Below are positions 11,809 to 24,450 of a stretch of DNA of 64,000 nt, piece by piece. Location: the NCBI GenBank assembly GCA_021521415.1, contig JAIQDT010000226.1, positions 2,208,692-2,272,691 on the forward strand. Reading direction: 5' to 3'. Position numbers and translations under genes: made by a program. Source of the stretch: Bidens hawaiensis (lineage: Eukaryota; Streptophyta; Magnoliopsida; Asterales; Asteraceae). The notes beneath the pieces were generated by a model. It worked only from the letters and a program-made list of their open reading frames with translations. It was not told the DNA's origin and made no database searches. Each line of letters begins with the position of its first letter. Position 1 is the first letter of the stretch.

Positions 11809-12361
11809 ATGTCCGCAAGAAACAATCCACCTAACGCAATTATCCCACCCGTGCATAACCTATCACTAAGAGCTATACTTGATAAGGATCGTCTTAACCA
11901 CAATAATTTTATGGATTGGTATCGAAATTTGAGAATTGTTCTCAAACAAGAAAAAGGTCCTACATATTGGACGATCCTATTCCCGATTAACCGAACATTG
12001 ACGATTTAGATGCCTATAACGATTGCTAGAAATACACCGAGGATTCGGTGCAAGTTTCTTGTCTCATGTTGGGAACTATGATTCCCGAGATTCAAAAGAA
12101 TTTTGAACTAATCATGGGGCATATGACATGATCACCCAACTTAAGGAAATGTTCCTTACTCAATTTAGGGTGGAACGCTTTGAAAGGGTTCAAGCGCTTC
12201 ATGCATGTCATATGGAAGAAACACAATCGGTGAAGAGGCGTCACCCAGAACCTAAAGCAAAGGTTGCTAGAGGTAAGGGACACGTAAAGGGTAACGTCAA
12301 AGGAAAAGCTAAAACGGAACCACCTAAACCAAAGGAAAAGAAGCTAAAGGTTAGCTTAAAC
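11809..12361 (+). pseudogene. Copia gag, N-terminal part, broken
   Basis: A 66-residue frame starting MSARNNPPNAI contains LRAILDKDRLNHNNFMDWYRNLRIVL, the typical start of copia gag (the UBN2-like 'DKLNGTNFLDW' region). It stops at 12007-12009. A second open stretch from 12128 (LKEMFLTQFRVERFERVQAL) continues gag in another frame into a Lys/Pro-rich segment, and is then cut at 12361 by a solo LTR. At least one frameshift plus the insertion make it non-functional. It resumes at 14881. Confidence 0.85.
12357..12361. repeat. Target site duplication TAAAC, left copy
   Basis: TAAAC precedes TGTGACAC at 12362 and is repeated at 14876-14880 directly after ...GTGTGACA. The pair defines the solo LTR ends. 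Confidence 0.9.
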
Positions 12362-14875
12362 TGTGACACTCATCAATTTCAGGTTAACTCCGTCAATTCA
12401 AACTAAAGATCACTAGAACTATAACGCACATCTCATTACATTTAAACTAGGGTTTTAAATGACGCTCAACAATCACTACACATGTAGTCTTTCGGGATTG
12501 CACCGAAACGCAAACGAGTTGACTCAAACCATTGGTGAACAAACGAAAAATATCAAACGATAAATACTTGATAATTATGTGTTAACTTATATGTTACTTG
12601 ATATGTATGTGAAATATTAAACACAAGAGACAAGAGTTATTGTTTTACACTAGAGTTTAAACAACTAGAAGTAGAGGGACCATTGTATAACATTATTAAT
12701 ATTAAATAATAACAAAACCCTAACCCCCTACCCCCTCCCCATAACCGATCGGCCTTCACCCCCTCTCCCTCTCCTTTGGCAGCCGTGAGCACACACACAC
12801 ATACATGCAACCTTGTTTCAAGTTTTGTTGAAGAATTAAGGTGCTAGGAAGGTAATTAACAACTACTCTATGCATTCTATATGTTTAATTTTAATATTGA
12901 ATGGGTTAATCAATACCCTAATTCTCAAAAATTGATGATTAAGATGAGTTAGGGTTTGATTATATGCTTGATGATGAATTGCTAATGAAATTGATAACTA
13001 GTTGTGTTATTGTTGCTTGTTAATCACTTGTTCTTTGATTTTAAACTTTCAAGAAAAACCCTAACTATGTGTTTAATGTGAAATTGATATGCATGGTTGG
13101 TTAATCTTGTGTCTAGAGTGTTATATGCATGGATTACGATCATAGATTGTTGTTATGTTGAGTTTTGATGTAAACTGGTGCTGGACAGATTGTTAAATTT
13201 ATGTTTAGACGACTGTAACTGAATGTTAATGTGGTAATTGGTCAAAATTATTAACACTACTGCGTACTAGGTTGAGTCTAGTTTCTAAAAAGTCCAATTT
13301 TGTAATTTTTGGATGTGTAAAAGTTAACTTTTATTATTTTACAAAAACGTAGTGCAAGTCTGAATTGTGGGGTCTGCTGTTAGGCTGTTTTGAAATTATC
13401 ATATCTCATAAACTACAAGACCAAATGGGTTAGTTCCACTTCTGGAAGTTAACATATTGAGTTAAGAATCTAACCCAATTGGTCTTGCATTAATTGAATT
13501 TACCATTTAACGGGAATAGCAAATATCGTTTTTTTGCGCATGATTTTGACTGCTGTGAGTTTACTGTAATGTTCTGGTCTTTGGGAAAAAACTATGTGGA
13601 ATAAAAATACAATAAAAATAGTTTTGGAAACCTAACTCATGTGTTTTTTGTGACGATTTATGGTGAATTAATTGATATGTTATGATCTGTTGAATAGAGT
13701 AATCTTTCAAGTAGAAATCTGTCTTGATAAAACTAGCTGCTGAACTATGTGAAAATACATGAAACATGTTTATTAATAGATAATTGCCATGTTTTTACTA
13801 AATTGCCCTTGTGGGGAGATAATTTACTAGTAATGTACAATGTTAGTATTTGATGCTTAAGTAGTTGTATACACATGTAACGTGTCACCAATGTGTTTGT
13901 CGAGTCACACGTAATTCACAAACGAAACACGAAACGTATCTCATGCATAGGTATTATGTGCCGAGTCTAGAGACTCAATAGTAGTTTAAATACTTAGAGA
14001 ATCTCATTTTTGTTTTAGAGCACTAGTGAGGATTTTCTTTGACGCGCATCTCTCGGATTTGTTTTTGAAATCTTCGCAAACAGTGAGTTTCACGTTTCCC
14101 CTTTTACTCTTTTAAACGCTTTTTACTTGGGGGAGATAACATACTCCAAACACTTTAGATTTTGATATTAGTTATATATCACTTGTAAGGCTAAGTGGCA
14201 AACAAACCAACTAAAGTCCTTCATAACATCGAACCGTTTAGTATTTGTATAATAGCGAGTCACTGTTGAGTAGTACTACTGGGTTTGACAAACCCCACCT
14301 AACTCTAAACTCGACTGTAGGTTGAGTGGGTGTAATCTTGGCTAACACATTACCATGGTCGTGGTTGACATGGTGACAAGGCAATTGATAAACAGTCAGC
14401 TTCGGTATCGAACACTTAGTAATACATGCTTGATAGGTTAGCTACCTATTGATATATAATTGACTTAACACTATCTGGTAACGCAAAACGCAAACGCAAA
14501 CGCAAAACGTAAACGCCAACGCAAACACTTTATTTATATAAACCTGTGAACTCACCAACCCTGTGTTGACACTTTTAGTATGTTATTCTCAGGTAGCCGA
14601 GGCGGGCGCGCGGTATAGGAACATGCATTCGCTAAACACCATCGCTTTGAAAACTTCTTTTAATTTTTATCTTAATAACTTGGGTTTTTAAGTCGTCCTG
14701 TGTGGCGCAAACTTTTTGGTTTACAATTTACGCTTCCGCATTTTTATTTAAGACTTAATATCTTGTTGGGTTGAAAACTTTAAACATGGTGTTTGATTAT
14801 AACTAATGATTCTGATCCTGTTAGTTCACACCCTCTGACGGTAAAACTCTGTTAGCGGATTTTGAGGGTGTGACA
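12362..14875. mobile_element. Solo LTR inside copia gag
   Basis: This 2514-bp insertion begins TGTGACACTC, ends GGGTGTGACA and is flanked by TAAAC on both sides. It contains no gag or pol, so it is most simply a solo LTR left by recombination between the two LTRs of a gypsy element; its size and TG...CA ends fit. Inside are a pyrimidine-rich patch followed by CACACACACA near 12720-12800, a run of AACGCAAAACGC-type repeats (about 14476-14528) and a long AT-rich stretch. I could not fix its orientation from a TATA box, although the GGGTGTGACA end suggests plus. It has no full-length relative here. Confidence 0.85.
14476..14528. repeat. AACGCAAA short repeat in the solo LTR
   Basis: About seven imperfect copies of a 6-7 base unit (AACGCAA, AACGCAAA) run head to tail. 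It is a simple repeat with no coding sense. Confidence 0.75.
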
Positions 14876-14880
14876 TAAAC
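14876..14880. repeat. Target site duplication TAAAC, right copy
   Basis: Exact partner of 12357-12361. It sits in the codons just before the gag zinc knuckle. Confidence 0.9.
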
Positions 14881-16120
14881 CACACGTGCTTTGGTTGTGG
14901 TGAGATAGGACATTGGAAAGGGGATTTTCTAACCTATCTTAAAGAGTTGAAAGACAAGAGGGATGCGGGGAAAACCTCGGGCACAACTTTCATGATCCAT
15001 ATTGATCTTAATGTTATTTCTTCAAACACATGTGTATTGGATACCAGATGTGGAACTCATATTTGCAACTTGTTGCAAGAGTTCAAAAGAAATAAACATC
15101 TCAAGAAAGGAGATACAAGTCTCTTCATGGGCAACAGAGCAAAGGTTTATGTCAAAGCCTAAGGAGACTATGTGTTGAAGCTTCCAAATGGTTTGGAAGT
15201 TGTTTTGAAAAACATTTTATATGCTCCTAGTTTGACTAGGAACATTATCTCTGTTTCTCTTTTAAGACAATGTGGTTATGATTTCAAGTTTGTAAACAAT
15301 GGTTTTTATGTTTTCATGAATTATGTCTTTTATTTTAAAGCAATGCCGTTTTATGGCATTTATGAATTGGTTCATGATAACACATCCTTTGATAACATGT
15401 TGTACCAGGCTAACACCAAAAGACTCAAATTGGAATTGAGTAAAACTTTTCTTTGGCACTGTCGCCTTGGTCACATAAACAAGGATCGCATTCATACACC
15501 ATCAAAAGAATGGTCTTTTGAAATCAAGTGATGATTCATTTTATGAGTGCGAATTTTGTTTATTGGGAAAGATGACCAAGGAGCCCTTTAATGGAACTAA
15601 TGAAAGGGCGAAAGACTTATTAGGTATCATACATACGGATTTATGTGGTCTTTTTAAAACAATGACAAGGAATGGTGAAAGATACTTCATTACCTTTACC
15701 GACGATTATAGTCGCTATGGGTATGTGTTCTTGTTAAGACACAAAAATGAAGCCTTTGAAATGTTCAAAGTCTTCCAAAATGAAGTACAAAATCAACTCA
15801 ACAAAACAATCAAAGTACTACGTTCCGATATAGGAGGTGAATACCTCAATGATGCGTTTCTATAACATCTTTTGAGTTGTGGGATTGTCTCACAACTTAC
15901 TCCACCTGGAACACCACAACATAATGGTGTGTCTGAAAGGAGGAATCGAACTTTATTGGATATGGTTTGATCCATGATAGCAAGAAGAATATTACCTCTA
16001 TCATTTTGGGGTTTCGCACTGATCTCTGCTGCCCGTATGTTAAATATGGAACCAACCAAGAAAGTGGAAAGGACACCTTTTGAAATATGGCATGGAAGGG
16101 TTCCGTCATTATCATATTTA
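14881..16120 (+). pseudogene. Copia gag zinc knuckle, protease and integrase, broken
   Basis: Directly after the solo LTR the frame reads CFGCGEIGHWKGDF, a CCHC knuckle whose last Cys is Phe. The protease follows with VLDTRCGTHIC, where the catalytic DTG is DTR, and a stop at 15160-15162. Integrase pieces are clear: LWHCRLGHINKDRI and YECEFCLLGKM (HHCC zinc region), HTDLCGLF and the FTDDYSRYGYVFL core, RSDIGGEY, and SERRNRTLLDM carrying the third acidic residue. They are spread over several frames, with stops near 15529, 15863 and 15969. Order (PR before IN before RT) is copia. The protein is dead several times over. Confidence 0.88.
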
Positions 16121-18097
16121 AGGGTATGGGGCTGTGAGACGTATGTTGAGATCTACACCCCAGACAAACTTGAAAGTCGTTCCACTAAGTGTATCATTGT
16201 AGGATATCCCGAAGATTTGATGGGATATTACTTCTACAATCCAAATGAGCATAAAGTGTTTATAGCTCGCAAGGCTAAGTTCTTCGAAAGAAGGTTCCTT
16301 ATGGAAGGAATTGATAGAACTATGGAACTCGAGGAGGATCGAGAGCCACAAGCCGATACATGTTTGGTTGACACTAGCAATCAACAAGAGGTTGTTGATG
16401 ATGATCAAATGGTTGATCGAAACACACAAAGCGTTCGCAAGACTGGTAGAATTAGCAGCCCACCTGGAAGATATGGATTTTTCATGGATGGATGCTACGT
16501 GGTAGATTCGAATGAACCCACCACATACCGAGATGCAATGTCGCAATTTGTTTGTGGTAAATGGCTGGAAGCCATGAACGTTGAAATGCAATCCATGCAT
16601 GACAACCAACTATGGGACTTGGTTGCTCCACCTCTTAATTCCAAACTGGTTGGAAGAAAGTGGTTTTTCAAGAAGAAAACTGATATGCTTGAAAACTTGG
16701 ATACTTATAAAGCTATACTTGTAGCAAAGGGTTTCACTCAAACTCAAGGGGTTGATTATGATGAAACTTTCTCGTCAGTGGCGATGTTAAAGTCTATAAG
16801 GATATTGTTTGCCATAGCCGCATATTATGACTATGAGATTTGGCAAATGGATGTCAAAAACGCTTTTCAAAATGGACAACTTGAAGAAGATGTCTATATG
16901 GTTCAGCCCGAAGGTTTTGTCGATCCACAATATCCTAATAAAGTATGCAAGTTAAAGAAATCAATCTATGGATTGAAACAAGCATCTAGAAGTTGGAATA
17001 ACCATTTTGATGAAAAAGTCAAGAAATTTAGATTCATCAAGAACGCTGATGAGGCTTGTGTGTATAAGAAAGCTAGTGGGAGCATCATTACTTTCCTAGT
17101 ATTGTATGTTGATGACATACTTTTGTTTGGGAATGACATTCCGACCATGGAAGGTGTAAAAGCATGTCTTGGGAGTTGTTTTTTCATCAAAGATCTTGGT
17201 GAAGCAGCCTATATTTTGGGAATAAGGATCTATAGGGATAGATCAAGGCGGTTGATAGGTTTGAATCAAAGTGCATACATTGACAAAATCTTGAAAAGGT
17301 TCAAGATGGAAAACTCAAAGAAAGCTTTCGTACCTATTCAAAGAGGAACAATATTGAGTGCTTCTCAATGTCCAAGCTCAAAGGATGAGCAAGACAAAAT
17401 GAATGGAATCCCATATGCATCTGCTATAGGATCCATTATGTATGCCATGATTTGCACCAGACCGGATGTTTCATGCGCTTTGAGCATGACAAGTCGATAC
17501 CAACAAAATCCGGGAAGTAGCCATTGGATGGCGGTTAAGAGCATATTGAAATACCTTAGAAAAACTAAGCATATGTTTCTAATATATGGCTCTAGTGAGG
17601 AGGAACTCATTGTAAATGGTTACACGGATGCGAGTTTCCAAACCGATCGAGTTGATTCTCGATAACAATCGGGATATGTTTTCGTTATGAATGGTGGTGC
17701 TGTCTCTTGGAAGAGCACAAAACAAGATGTGGTAGCATTGTCCACCACTGAATCTGAATACATCGCCGCCTCATTGGTAGCTCAAGAAGCTGCATGGATT
17801 AGAAAGTTCATGGCCGATCTAGGGGTAGTCCGTACCATTCAGGACCCTCTAGAGATCTTTTGTGACAACGAGGGTGCGATTTCTCAAATCAAGGAACCCC
17901 GTGCACATCAAAAGACTAGGCACATTGAGCGGAGATTCAACTACATAAGGGATGAGGTTGAAAAGGGAAAGATATGTATTCGCAAAGTTCACACTGATCA
18001 AAACATTATGGATCCACTCATAAAGCTCCTTGAAAGGCCGAAGCATGAGGGTCATACTTGCACCATAGGACTTCGATATTCTAGTGATTGGATTTGA
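16121..18097 (+). pseudogene. Copia reverse transcriptase and RNase H, nearly intact
   Basis: An open stretch (15974-17665) holds the end of integrase, a linker, and the whole RT: WFFKKKTDMLENLDTYKAILV, VDYDETFSSVAMLKSIR, MDVKNAFQNGQLEEDVYM and LYVDDILLFGND with the YVDD catalytic site at 17105-17116. A single stop at 17663-17665 interrupts RNase H just after GYTDASFQTD. The same frame resumes with [27 protein letters not shown] and [18 protein letters not shown], ending at 18095-18097. It belongs to the same copia element as the gag at 11809. The RT is in better shape than the 5' half. Confidence 0.9.
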
Positions 18098-18872
18098 TCT
18101 ATTTTGTATTTGGATATCGGAACAATTGTTATTTTGACTTATTCATATTATTATGGTTTATGATTATGACATTTGAGTTATGTTCCATTTTAGCATGTTT
18201 AAATCCGTAAATAAGTTAATTATTCTAAATGTCCGTAGTCGTTCATATTTGTGGGAACAAGTATGAAGGTAAGACTATTATGAACTTGGATTGGTAGATA
18301 TTCATAGGGTATGAATATAGCAAGGGTTGCTGCCATGGTTTATAGATATTTATGGGATAAATATTGAACTGACCTGCTCTCAATTTTACTGCATGGAATC
18401 CTTGTGATTTGTAATCATAAGTAAATTTGAGTAAAGGCGAACATCATAGTATCCTTCGACCTGAGATACATATTGGGTCTTAATATTCATCAACTATTAT
18501 ACTTTGACTTAGTTCTTCGCTGCACTGAAACATGTCAGTACATAAGGTTGAGCTCAAGTGTAGTACAAGGTGATAGCGAGAGACGTATGTAGTCAACAGG
18601 GGATTTGTCCCTCTTATTCGTTGATAGTGAGATGTCTAAGGCCGGCTAAGTTAAATCAACAAAGAATGATCATTCTGTGTCTTTGGATTTGACATGGCAC
18701 CCATGGCAAAAGGATAAATGATAGATTCACGTAAATCATTTCAAGTAAGGGACTTGAAGGGGATGATGTTATTGAATGGCACTTCGTCATACGTATTAGG
18801 GGTAGTAAACCGTTGTTAGGCGGTATTTGCTATTTGCATCAATCTTCTATGTATCTTGTGCAAGTGGGAGAT
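18098..18872 (+). other. Copia 3' non-coding region and polypurine tract
   Basis: There is no ORF. The last bases read AAGTGGGAGAT (18862-18872), the characteristic copia polypurine tract, followed directly by the TG of the LTR. Confidence 0.75.
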
Positions 18873-19822
18873 TGTAGGAATCGGTCTGCCCAAGACACAT
18901 ATTAGAGTTGATGTGGCTAGTACGTTATGATCCAAGTCGGGTCATACCCAATAACAAGCTAGACAAACACCATAATATTTATTGTAAATATGATCTAACA
19001 AATAAACATTAGCACTGATGATATTTAGAAAACGGGTTTCTAAATATTTGCACTTGAGGAATCGATAAATTATAAGGATAATTTATTAAGAGAGATTATC
19101 TTATGATATTATTTAAGTTGGTTAAATGATATATATATGATAATGGTTGTGGTATGTTGCATGAAACTTATGGCATGTTAAAAGTGTTAAATGTCATAAA
19201 GTTTCAATAGACATGTGACTAATACATGGAGTATTAGTCCTGAGACTAGTACATGGGGTATTAGTCTGTTCCAGGAAAAAAGAGTAAATAATATCTGGTA
19301 GGACCAGCCCACTTTTGGAGGGGGGGAAACTTACCACCCATTTGTTTATGACATTTTCTCTTATTAATACATCTTGGGACACAACAAAAACGACAACCAA
19401 CCACATTACATGCAATTTTTGTAATCTCTCTCCTCTCTCTCTTTTCTCTCCAAAATCGGTTCTAGGAAGAAGAACACAAGAGGGTTTTATCTTTCAAGTG
19501 CAAGAGTCATTAAATCCTAGCAAGCAAGGTGTTTGTTGAAGGCTTGGAGGGTATACAAGCTTGAGGCTCTTCTCCATTGAAGGCTAGCCATTCAAACCGT
19601 CATCTCCTTCATATTCTTGCCTCTTGAAAGGTTGTATTACATAAACCCCCTATGGTTGATATTTTTGTATGCGTCTAACTCGTATATGGATCCGCGGCTT
19701 GGGTTTTACATATAAAACGGGTTTTATATCAATCAATATAACAAGATTTAAAACTTTTAATCCGCTGCGTTTTTCATATAAATGGGTTTTTATGGCTTTG
19801 ATAATATTGTTAAAACCCAACA
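18873..19822 (+). repeat. 3' LTR of the old copia element (950 bp, proposed limits)
   Basis: It starts TGTAGGAATCGG right after the PPT and is proposed to end AAAACCCAACA at 19822. Inside are a pyrimidine-rich CTCTCTCCTCTCTCTCTTT stretch near 19425-19450 and an imperfect duplication of TAATACATGGAGTATTAGTC/TAGTACATGGGGTATTAGTC near 19222-19265. The start is well supported; the end is a guess from the CA terminus, because no matching 5' LTR is in view. Confidence 0.65.
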
Positions 19823-20626
19823 TATACATTATGGGAAAGCAACCATGCATGTCAATGACTACACTAGTGTCTTTTTAGCCTATTAAATCCATATGATTGG
19901 CCAAATAGTCAATGTACTATCATTTCCCAAAGGGTTGGATCAATTTTAATTTAAAACACCCTTTCTTAAGCTTCTATAAAGCTTGAACTGGATAATCTTA
20001 TCATGTCTCTACACCACTAATCAATTTGCTCTATTTTTGCCAAAAATGTTTTAAGAAAAATTTATTTGAAAATTTCATTTGAGCATGCAATTTTGATAAT
20101 AAAGCATATTTTAACTCTAACGGAAAGTAACATATTCAAATCTCAATAATGACATCATCAAAACAAGCAGACTTCACAAAATGCATAGTCTAACAAATCC
20201 TAATAACATCATCAGATCAGATTAAACATATTTAACAAGTATTATAACCAAAATATCAGATAAGTATTCACACAAATATATCAATTTAAAATACTTATCA
20301 GAATATCACACATGTTAACTGATAGAAAAACATAAGTATCAAAGATGCCTAAGTTGCACGGATATTCAATTAAGCATACATTAGTTAACATCAGGATCAT
20401 AATTTCACATATAAATCACTGATCATTAACCTAAGAATCAAATATACCTAAGTTATACAGATAATCAATTAAGCATACATCAGTGATCATCAAACAGTAA
20501 CATATTCAAACAAAAACATTCTCCAAGACCCTTTATCAAGATAGTCAATTAGCACATAGAGCACATATCATGAATCAGACCTCGTCTAAGTAGATCATTC
20601 TCAGGGCTTTCAAAAGAAAGTTAAAC
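19823..20626 (-). other. Non-coding 3' region beside the copia RNase H fragment
   Basis: AT-rich with no gene. Two imperfect 100-bp units (from about 20341 and 20441) share CCTAAGTTGCACGGATA- or CCTAAGTTATACAGATA-type starts and TCAATTAAGCATACA. The phrase GGTTGGATCAATTTT near 19933 also occurs near 25451, downstream of another copia RNase H, so this looks like the 3' non-coding part of a related copia element. Confidence 0.5.
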
Positions 20627-21147
20627 CTATTTTATCAAGTGGTTTGTGAATAGGTCAGCCAAATTATCACTTGTATTAACTCTTTTCATCTCAATTAGGC
20701 CTTTTTCATTACAATCCCTAATGAAATGATGTCTGATTTCAATGTGTTTGGTCTTAGAATGTTGTACTAGATTCTTAACAATGAAAAATGCAGCAGTATT
20801 ATCAATGAAAATAGGAGTTTTCAAGAATTTTATACCATAATCCAGCATTTGATTCTGAATCCATATGACTTGTGCACAGCAGGCAAATGCAGTAATGTAC
20901 TCAGCTTCAATAGTTGAGATGGACACTGTAGTTTGTTTCTTGCACTGCCAAGACACTAGCCTACCTCCCAAAAATTGACATCCACCAGAAGTTGACTTTC
21001 TGCTCATGTTGGACCCATCATTATCACTGTCAGTGTAGGCGATTAGATCAAAGGAACGGTTCTTTGGGTACCAAATCCCCAAATCTGGTTTTCCCTTCAA
21101 GTATCTAGAAATCCTCTTGACAGCAGTCATATGAGAGACCTTAGGAC
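20627..21147 (-). pseudogene. Copia RNase H fragment joined to aORF copy A
   Basis: The minus strand reads SHMTAVKRISRYLKGKPDLGIWY, then YTDSDNDGSNMSRKSTSGGCQFLG, STIEAEYITAFACCAQ, FIDNTAAFFIVKN and HSKTKHIEIRHHFIRDCNEKGLI. That is the C-terminal end of RT plus all of RNase H, with the acidic residues in place and no stop until 20629-20627. Everything upstream that should precede it (gag to RT) is missing; instead the C-terminus of aORF copy A abuts it at about 21148. Confidence 0.88.
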
Positions 21148-23953
21148 TTGACAGTCTTGCAGTCTTGCAGTCTTGCAGTCAACATATATAGAAATCTCCT
21201 GTTCATCCTCATCTTCCATCACGGCTTCAGCAGTCTTGCAGTCAACATACTACCACTTGAGATCCTTCAACACATCCTTGGGCATCAGCTTCATCGGAAC
21301 CTCTTTCAAACATCGAATCGGCTTGTATTTCATCACCATCCAGGGCTTACCATCAGCCCGCATACCTCGTTCCTTTTCTTCAACCAACTTTCCTTTCTGA
21401 GGCTTCAACAACTCAAACTTTTTCTCTTTCACACTTTCCTTCCACACAATCTTTCCAACCCATGTCGCAAAGTTGTCATCACTTCTATTAATCAATCTCA
21501 ACTGAGCCAAATCTTTCACCTCACACACAGGCAAGGTGTTGAGCGATCTCAAAGCCTTCTTAAAATAATGAACCCCATCTTATCGCTTTATCACAAACAA
21601 TTTTAGCTGTTCTTCATACAACCAACAGATAATACCTTTCTTTGATTCAGCATAGCCCTTGATATTGTAACTTTTCTTGAACATTGTTGGTACCGCAGGG
21701 TTCTTTGTCTTGAAGAACCATTGAGCACAACCTTCTTTCCATCTTGGCTGTTCTTCCCACTCAGAATCACCCAACACATTTTCATATTGACCCAGCTTTA
21801 CCTCATCAACACTTGGAATATCATGCTCTACACCATCATCAACTACCTCTCCTTCTTCTAACTCAGTATCAATTTCTATCTGTTTCCCAATCTTTTCAAT
21901 CTCACTAGCCGTCAATACATCATCAACTAAATCATCCTCATCATTACCCAACACCTCCTCATCTTCTACAACCACAACAGTCTCACCACCTGTACTGCCT
22001 GACGGACCAGCAGACTCCCCCTGAGATGTGGAAGTCCCAAGATTTTGTTCAGTTCTTGGAAACTCACCACCTGCATCTTTCGTGCATTGGGATCATCGTC
22101 TCTCTCTTGCCTCTTCTTTGTCCTCAGCTCATCCCCCTATCAACTCGACTAACCCTGAGATGCTAAGAACTGTTTAAGAGCATCAAAGAGTTTACCGTGT
22201 TCAATGAGAAGTGATGATTGAATCTGATTCTCATCCACAAGCCGTTGAATAGCTTGTGTCTGGATGAGATTAATCTGCGACTGTTCAGCAACAACCCGTT
22301 CAAGAGCCGCAATCCGTTCAAAGTCAGACAGGGTAGTATCAAAGTCAACCCGCATATGAGAAATATCTTGAGCATACGGTGGTAGAATTCCCAAACTCGC
22401 TGGAATATCAGAGGTAGGCTGAATAGTAACCGTGGGTGGTAAAGAGACAGGTAACCCAACAGTCGCTACCAGCGTGGATTCAACAAATCTAGCAACCACC
22501 TCTGATGGACTAAGGGTGGGAGGTGGCATAGAAACAATCTCCGATGCTGTAAACTAGAGCGTGGTTGGAGGAATACCAAATGATTATGACGCGGTCACCA
22601 AAGGTACACTATAGGTTATTGGTAAAGGAACTGCCGAAGAAGCAGGTAACATACACATACCCGATAATGATGGTGGGGAAAAATGAACAACCCTTGAACT
22701 TTCACCAACTTTCGCCTTCTTTGATCTTCGAACCAAACGATATAAATCTTCCTCATAATCTGATTCACTGTCATCTGAGTCTTTCTTTCGTTTTCCATGG
22801 ATTCTTTCATGTATGGCAAGTATTTGTTGTGCTTCAACTATGTCGTCAGTGGAGGAATCAGAAACGGTTCCCTCAGAATCCGTCACAGATGTACCGACCA
22901 TGGAAACATTTACACCAGACACCTCAACCACTGAGGCTTGAACCTCAGCAGCTGGATCAAGCCTTTCCATATCAAAGAAACCTTGCCCTCCAAAGGTAAC
23001 TTCAAGATCAACTTGTTCTTCTGGAGCTGCAACAGGGTCAACAAGAGGTGTTTGTTGTACCACAGGTGTATGACCGACATGAGGTGGTGGTTGAACCACA
23101 AGAGGTGGTTGAGGGATATCGGCCTGTTGCGGTGCCGGATCAAGAAACTCATATTCCAGAGGAGCAACATAAGCAGGATTCACTAAGTAACCAAACAAGG
23201 TAGTGTTGTGAATTCGAAGATCGACATTGATCAAAAATTCTCTTAGAAACACTCTCTACATAAGAAATAGGACGTCATTGTGGCAGATTAGGAGCTACAT
23301 GATTGAGGATCATCTGTAAGAATCTCGGGTACATAAAAAATATTTCCCGAGCCACCGCGCGTCACTGACGATCGATCTCATAGAAAGTCATCTGACTGAA
23401 ACTGTAAGGTTTGTTGTAAGTCAACGCAGTCATTGCAGATTGCATCATTGCACCCATACCATCTGTACCAGCTTTTTGACCAGACATGCACACAATCATC
23501 ACGTGCATCAGAAATCTCCACTGATCTAACAGAAACCCCTTCCTTCTCTGAGAGTCCGCCAATGGGCCTGAACACCCTATACGAACAAATGCACCATTTC
23601 GGAAAGTGGCTGAAAAGTCAGTAGGGTCGTCAGTAGTCTCAACCCCAAACTGTAAAGCTTCCCTGATCTAATTGGCCGAAAACTGTACCACGCATCACAG
23701 GTGGGTGAACACGACAGTCATACTCAACCGTGCTCCAGAAATCTTCAATGTTCGGTAGTGAGATCGGAAGAGTAGTAGTAATGGCATGAAAAATACGTGA
23801 GCAAATAAGAAACGTAATGATCTCACGGAAGTCATTAGTTCCACGACCATCCGGATCCAAGGTGATATACATGTTGTGACCCGGAAAAAACTGTCTCTTT
23901 TCACCTACGCCTTCGTCACCACCGGTACCTCCAGCACCAGCCACTGCAGCCAT
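21148..23953 (-). pseudogene. aORF copy A: copia-associated additional ORF, broken
   Basis: Function unknown. Starting from MAAVAGAGGTGGDEG at 23953 the order is: a helical module (FREIITFLICSRIFHAITTTLP, then DFWSTVEYD) to 23639; YNKPYSFSQMTFYEI near 23380-23425; FFMYPRFLQMILNHVAPNL near 23285-23340; a Pro- and acid-rich middle (23252-22584) with a basic KRKK patch; a coiled coil (FERIAALERVVAEQSQINLIQ) at 22529-22149; an acidic stretch (21975-21580); GIICWLYEEQLKLFVIKR; SLNTLPVCEVKDLAQLRLI; and KWWYVDCKTAEAV near 21215-21250. Frames change several times. Copies B and C share these motifs in the same order. From memory it resembles hypothetical proteins annotated near copia pol genes in composite plants; that needs a database check. 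Sireviruses carry extra ORFs of this sort, usually after pol. Confidence 0.65.
21155..21250. repeat. TCTTGCAG microrepeat at the aORF/RNase H junction
   Basis: CAGTCTTG is repeated three times head to tail (about 21157-21180). The phrase CAGTCTTGCAGTCAACATA occurs at about 21170-21188 and again at about 21231-21249. The cluster lies exactly where aORF copy A meets the RNase H fragment, as expected of slippage or template switching at a join. Confidence 0.75.
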
Positions 23954-24450
23954 ATCTGCAAAACAAACAAGCTAAGTCAGATGTCTGCATCAACCGGTTA
24001 CAACTTCGCCCTGCATGATACAGGCGAAGTTGTAGCTCTAGCGATGTTAAAGGACTGGCGAAGTTATATCAACTTCGCCTGAAACCCTAACTTCGCTGCA
24101 CAAGCGGTTCAGCAAGAACACGCGATTTGTTTGAAGAATGGGCAATCAGAGGATTAACATGTGCAACGAGAAGTGCGATTAGGGTTATTACAACCATTTG
24201 ATTATCCAAACAACCTTCAATCGACGTGACAAGTGACTAATGGGTTTGGTAATAAAACGAGTTCAAATCAGGACTTAGTGGACCAGATTAACAAACACTC
24301 AAGTTGAATTATGAGTCACAATGATGTGACGAACCTTGATTGCGCTTTAAAACTGATAAAAAATTGGTTTGATTCACTTGGTAAGTTCGCCGAGGGTTTA
24401 CGAGTGAAAAGTTTGACTTTGTTTGACCACCCCTTCACTTTATATAGTTT
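23954..24450 (-). promoter_or_regulatory. Probable promoter and leader intron of aORF copy A
   Basis: On the minus strand a TATA box, CTATATAAAGTGAAGG, spans about 24447-24432. A textbook 3' splice site, CTGACTTAGC then TTGTTTGTTTTGCAG, ends at 23956, two bases before the ATG at 23953. AAG|GTTCGT at 24335/24334 is a possible donor, giving a leader intron of about 380 bases. AACTTCGCC and its reverse complement are scattered from 24003 to 24560. The signals are seen; their use is inference. Confidence 0.5.
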
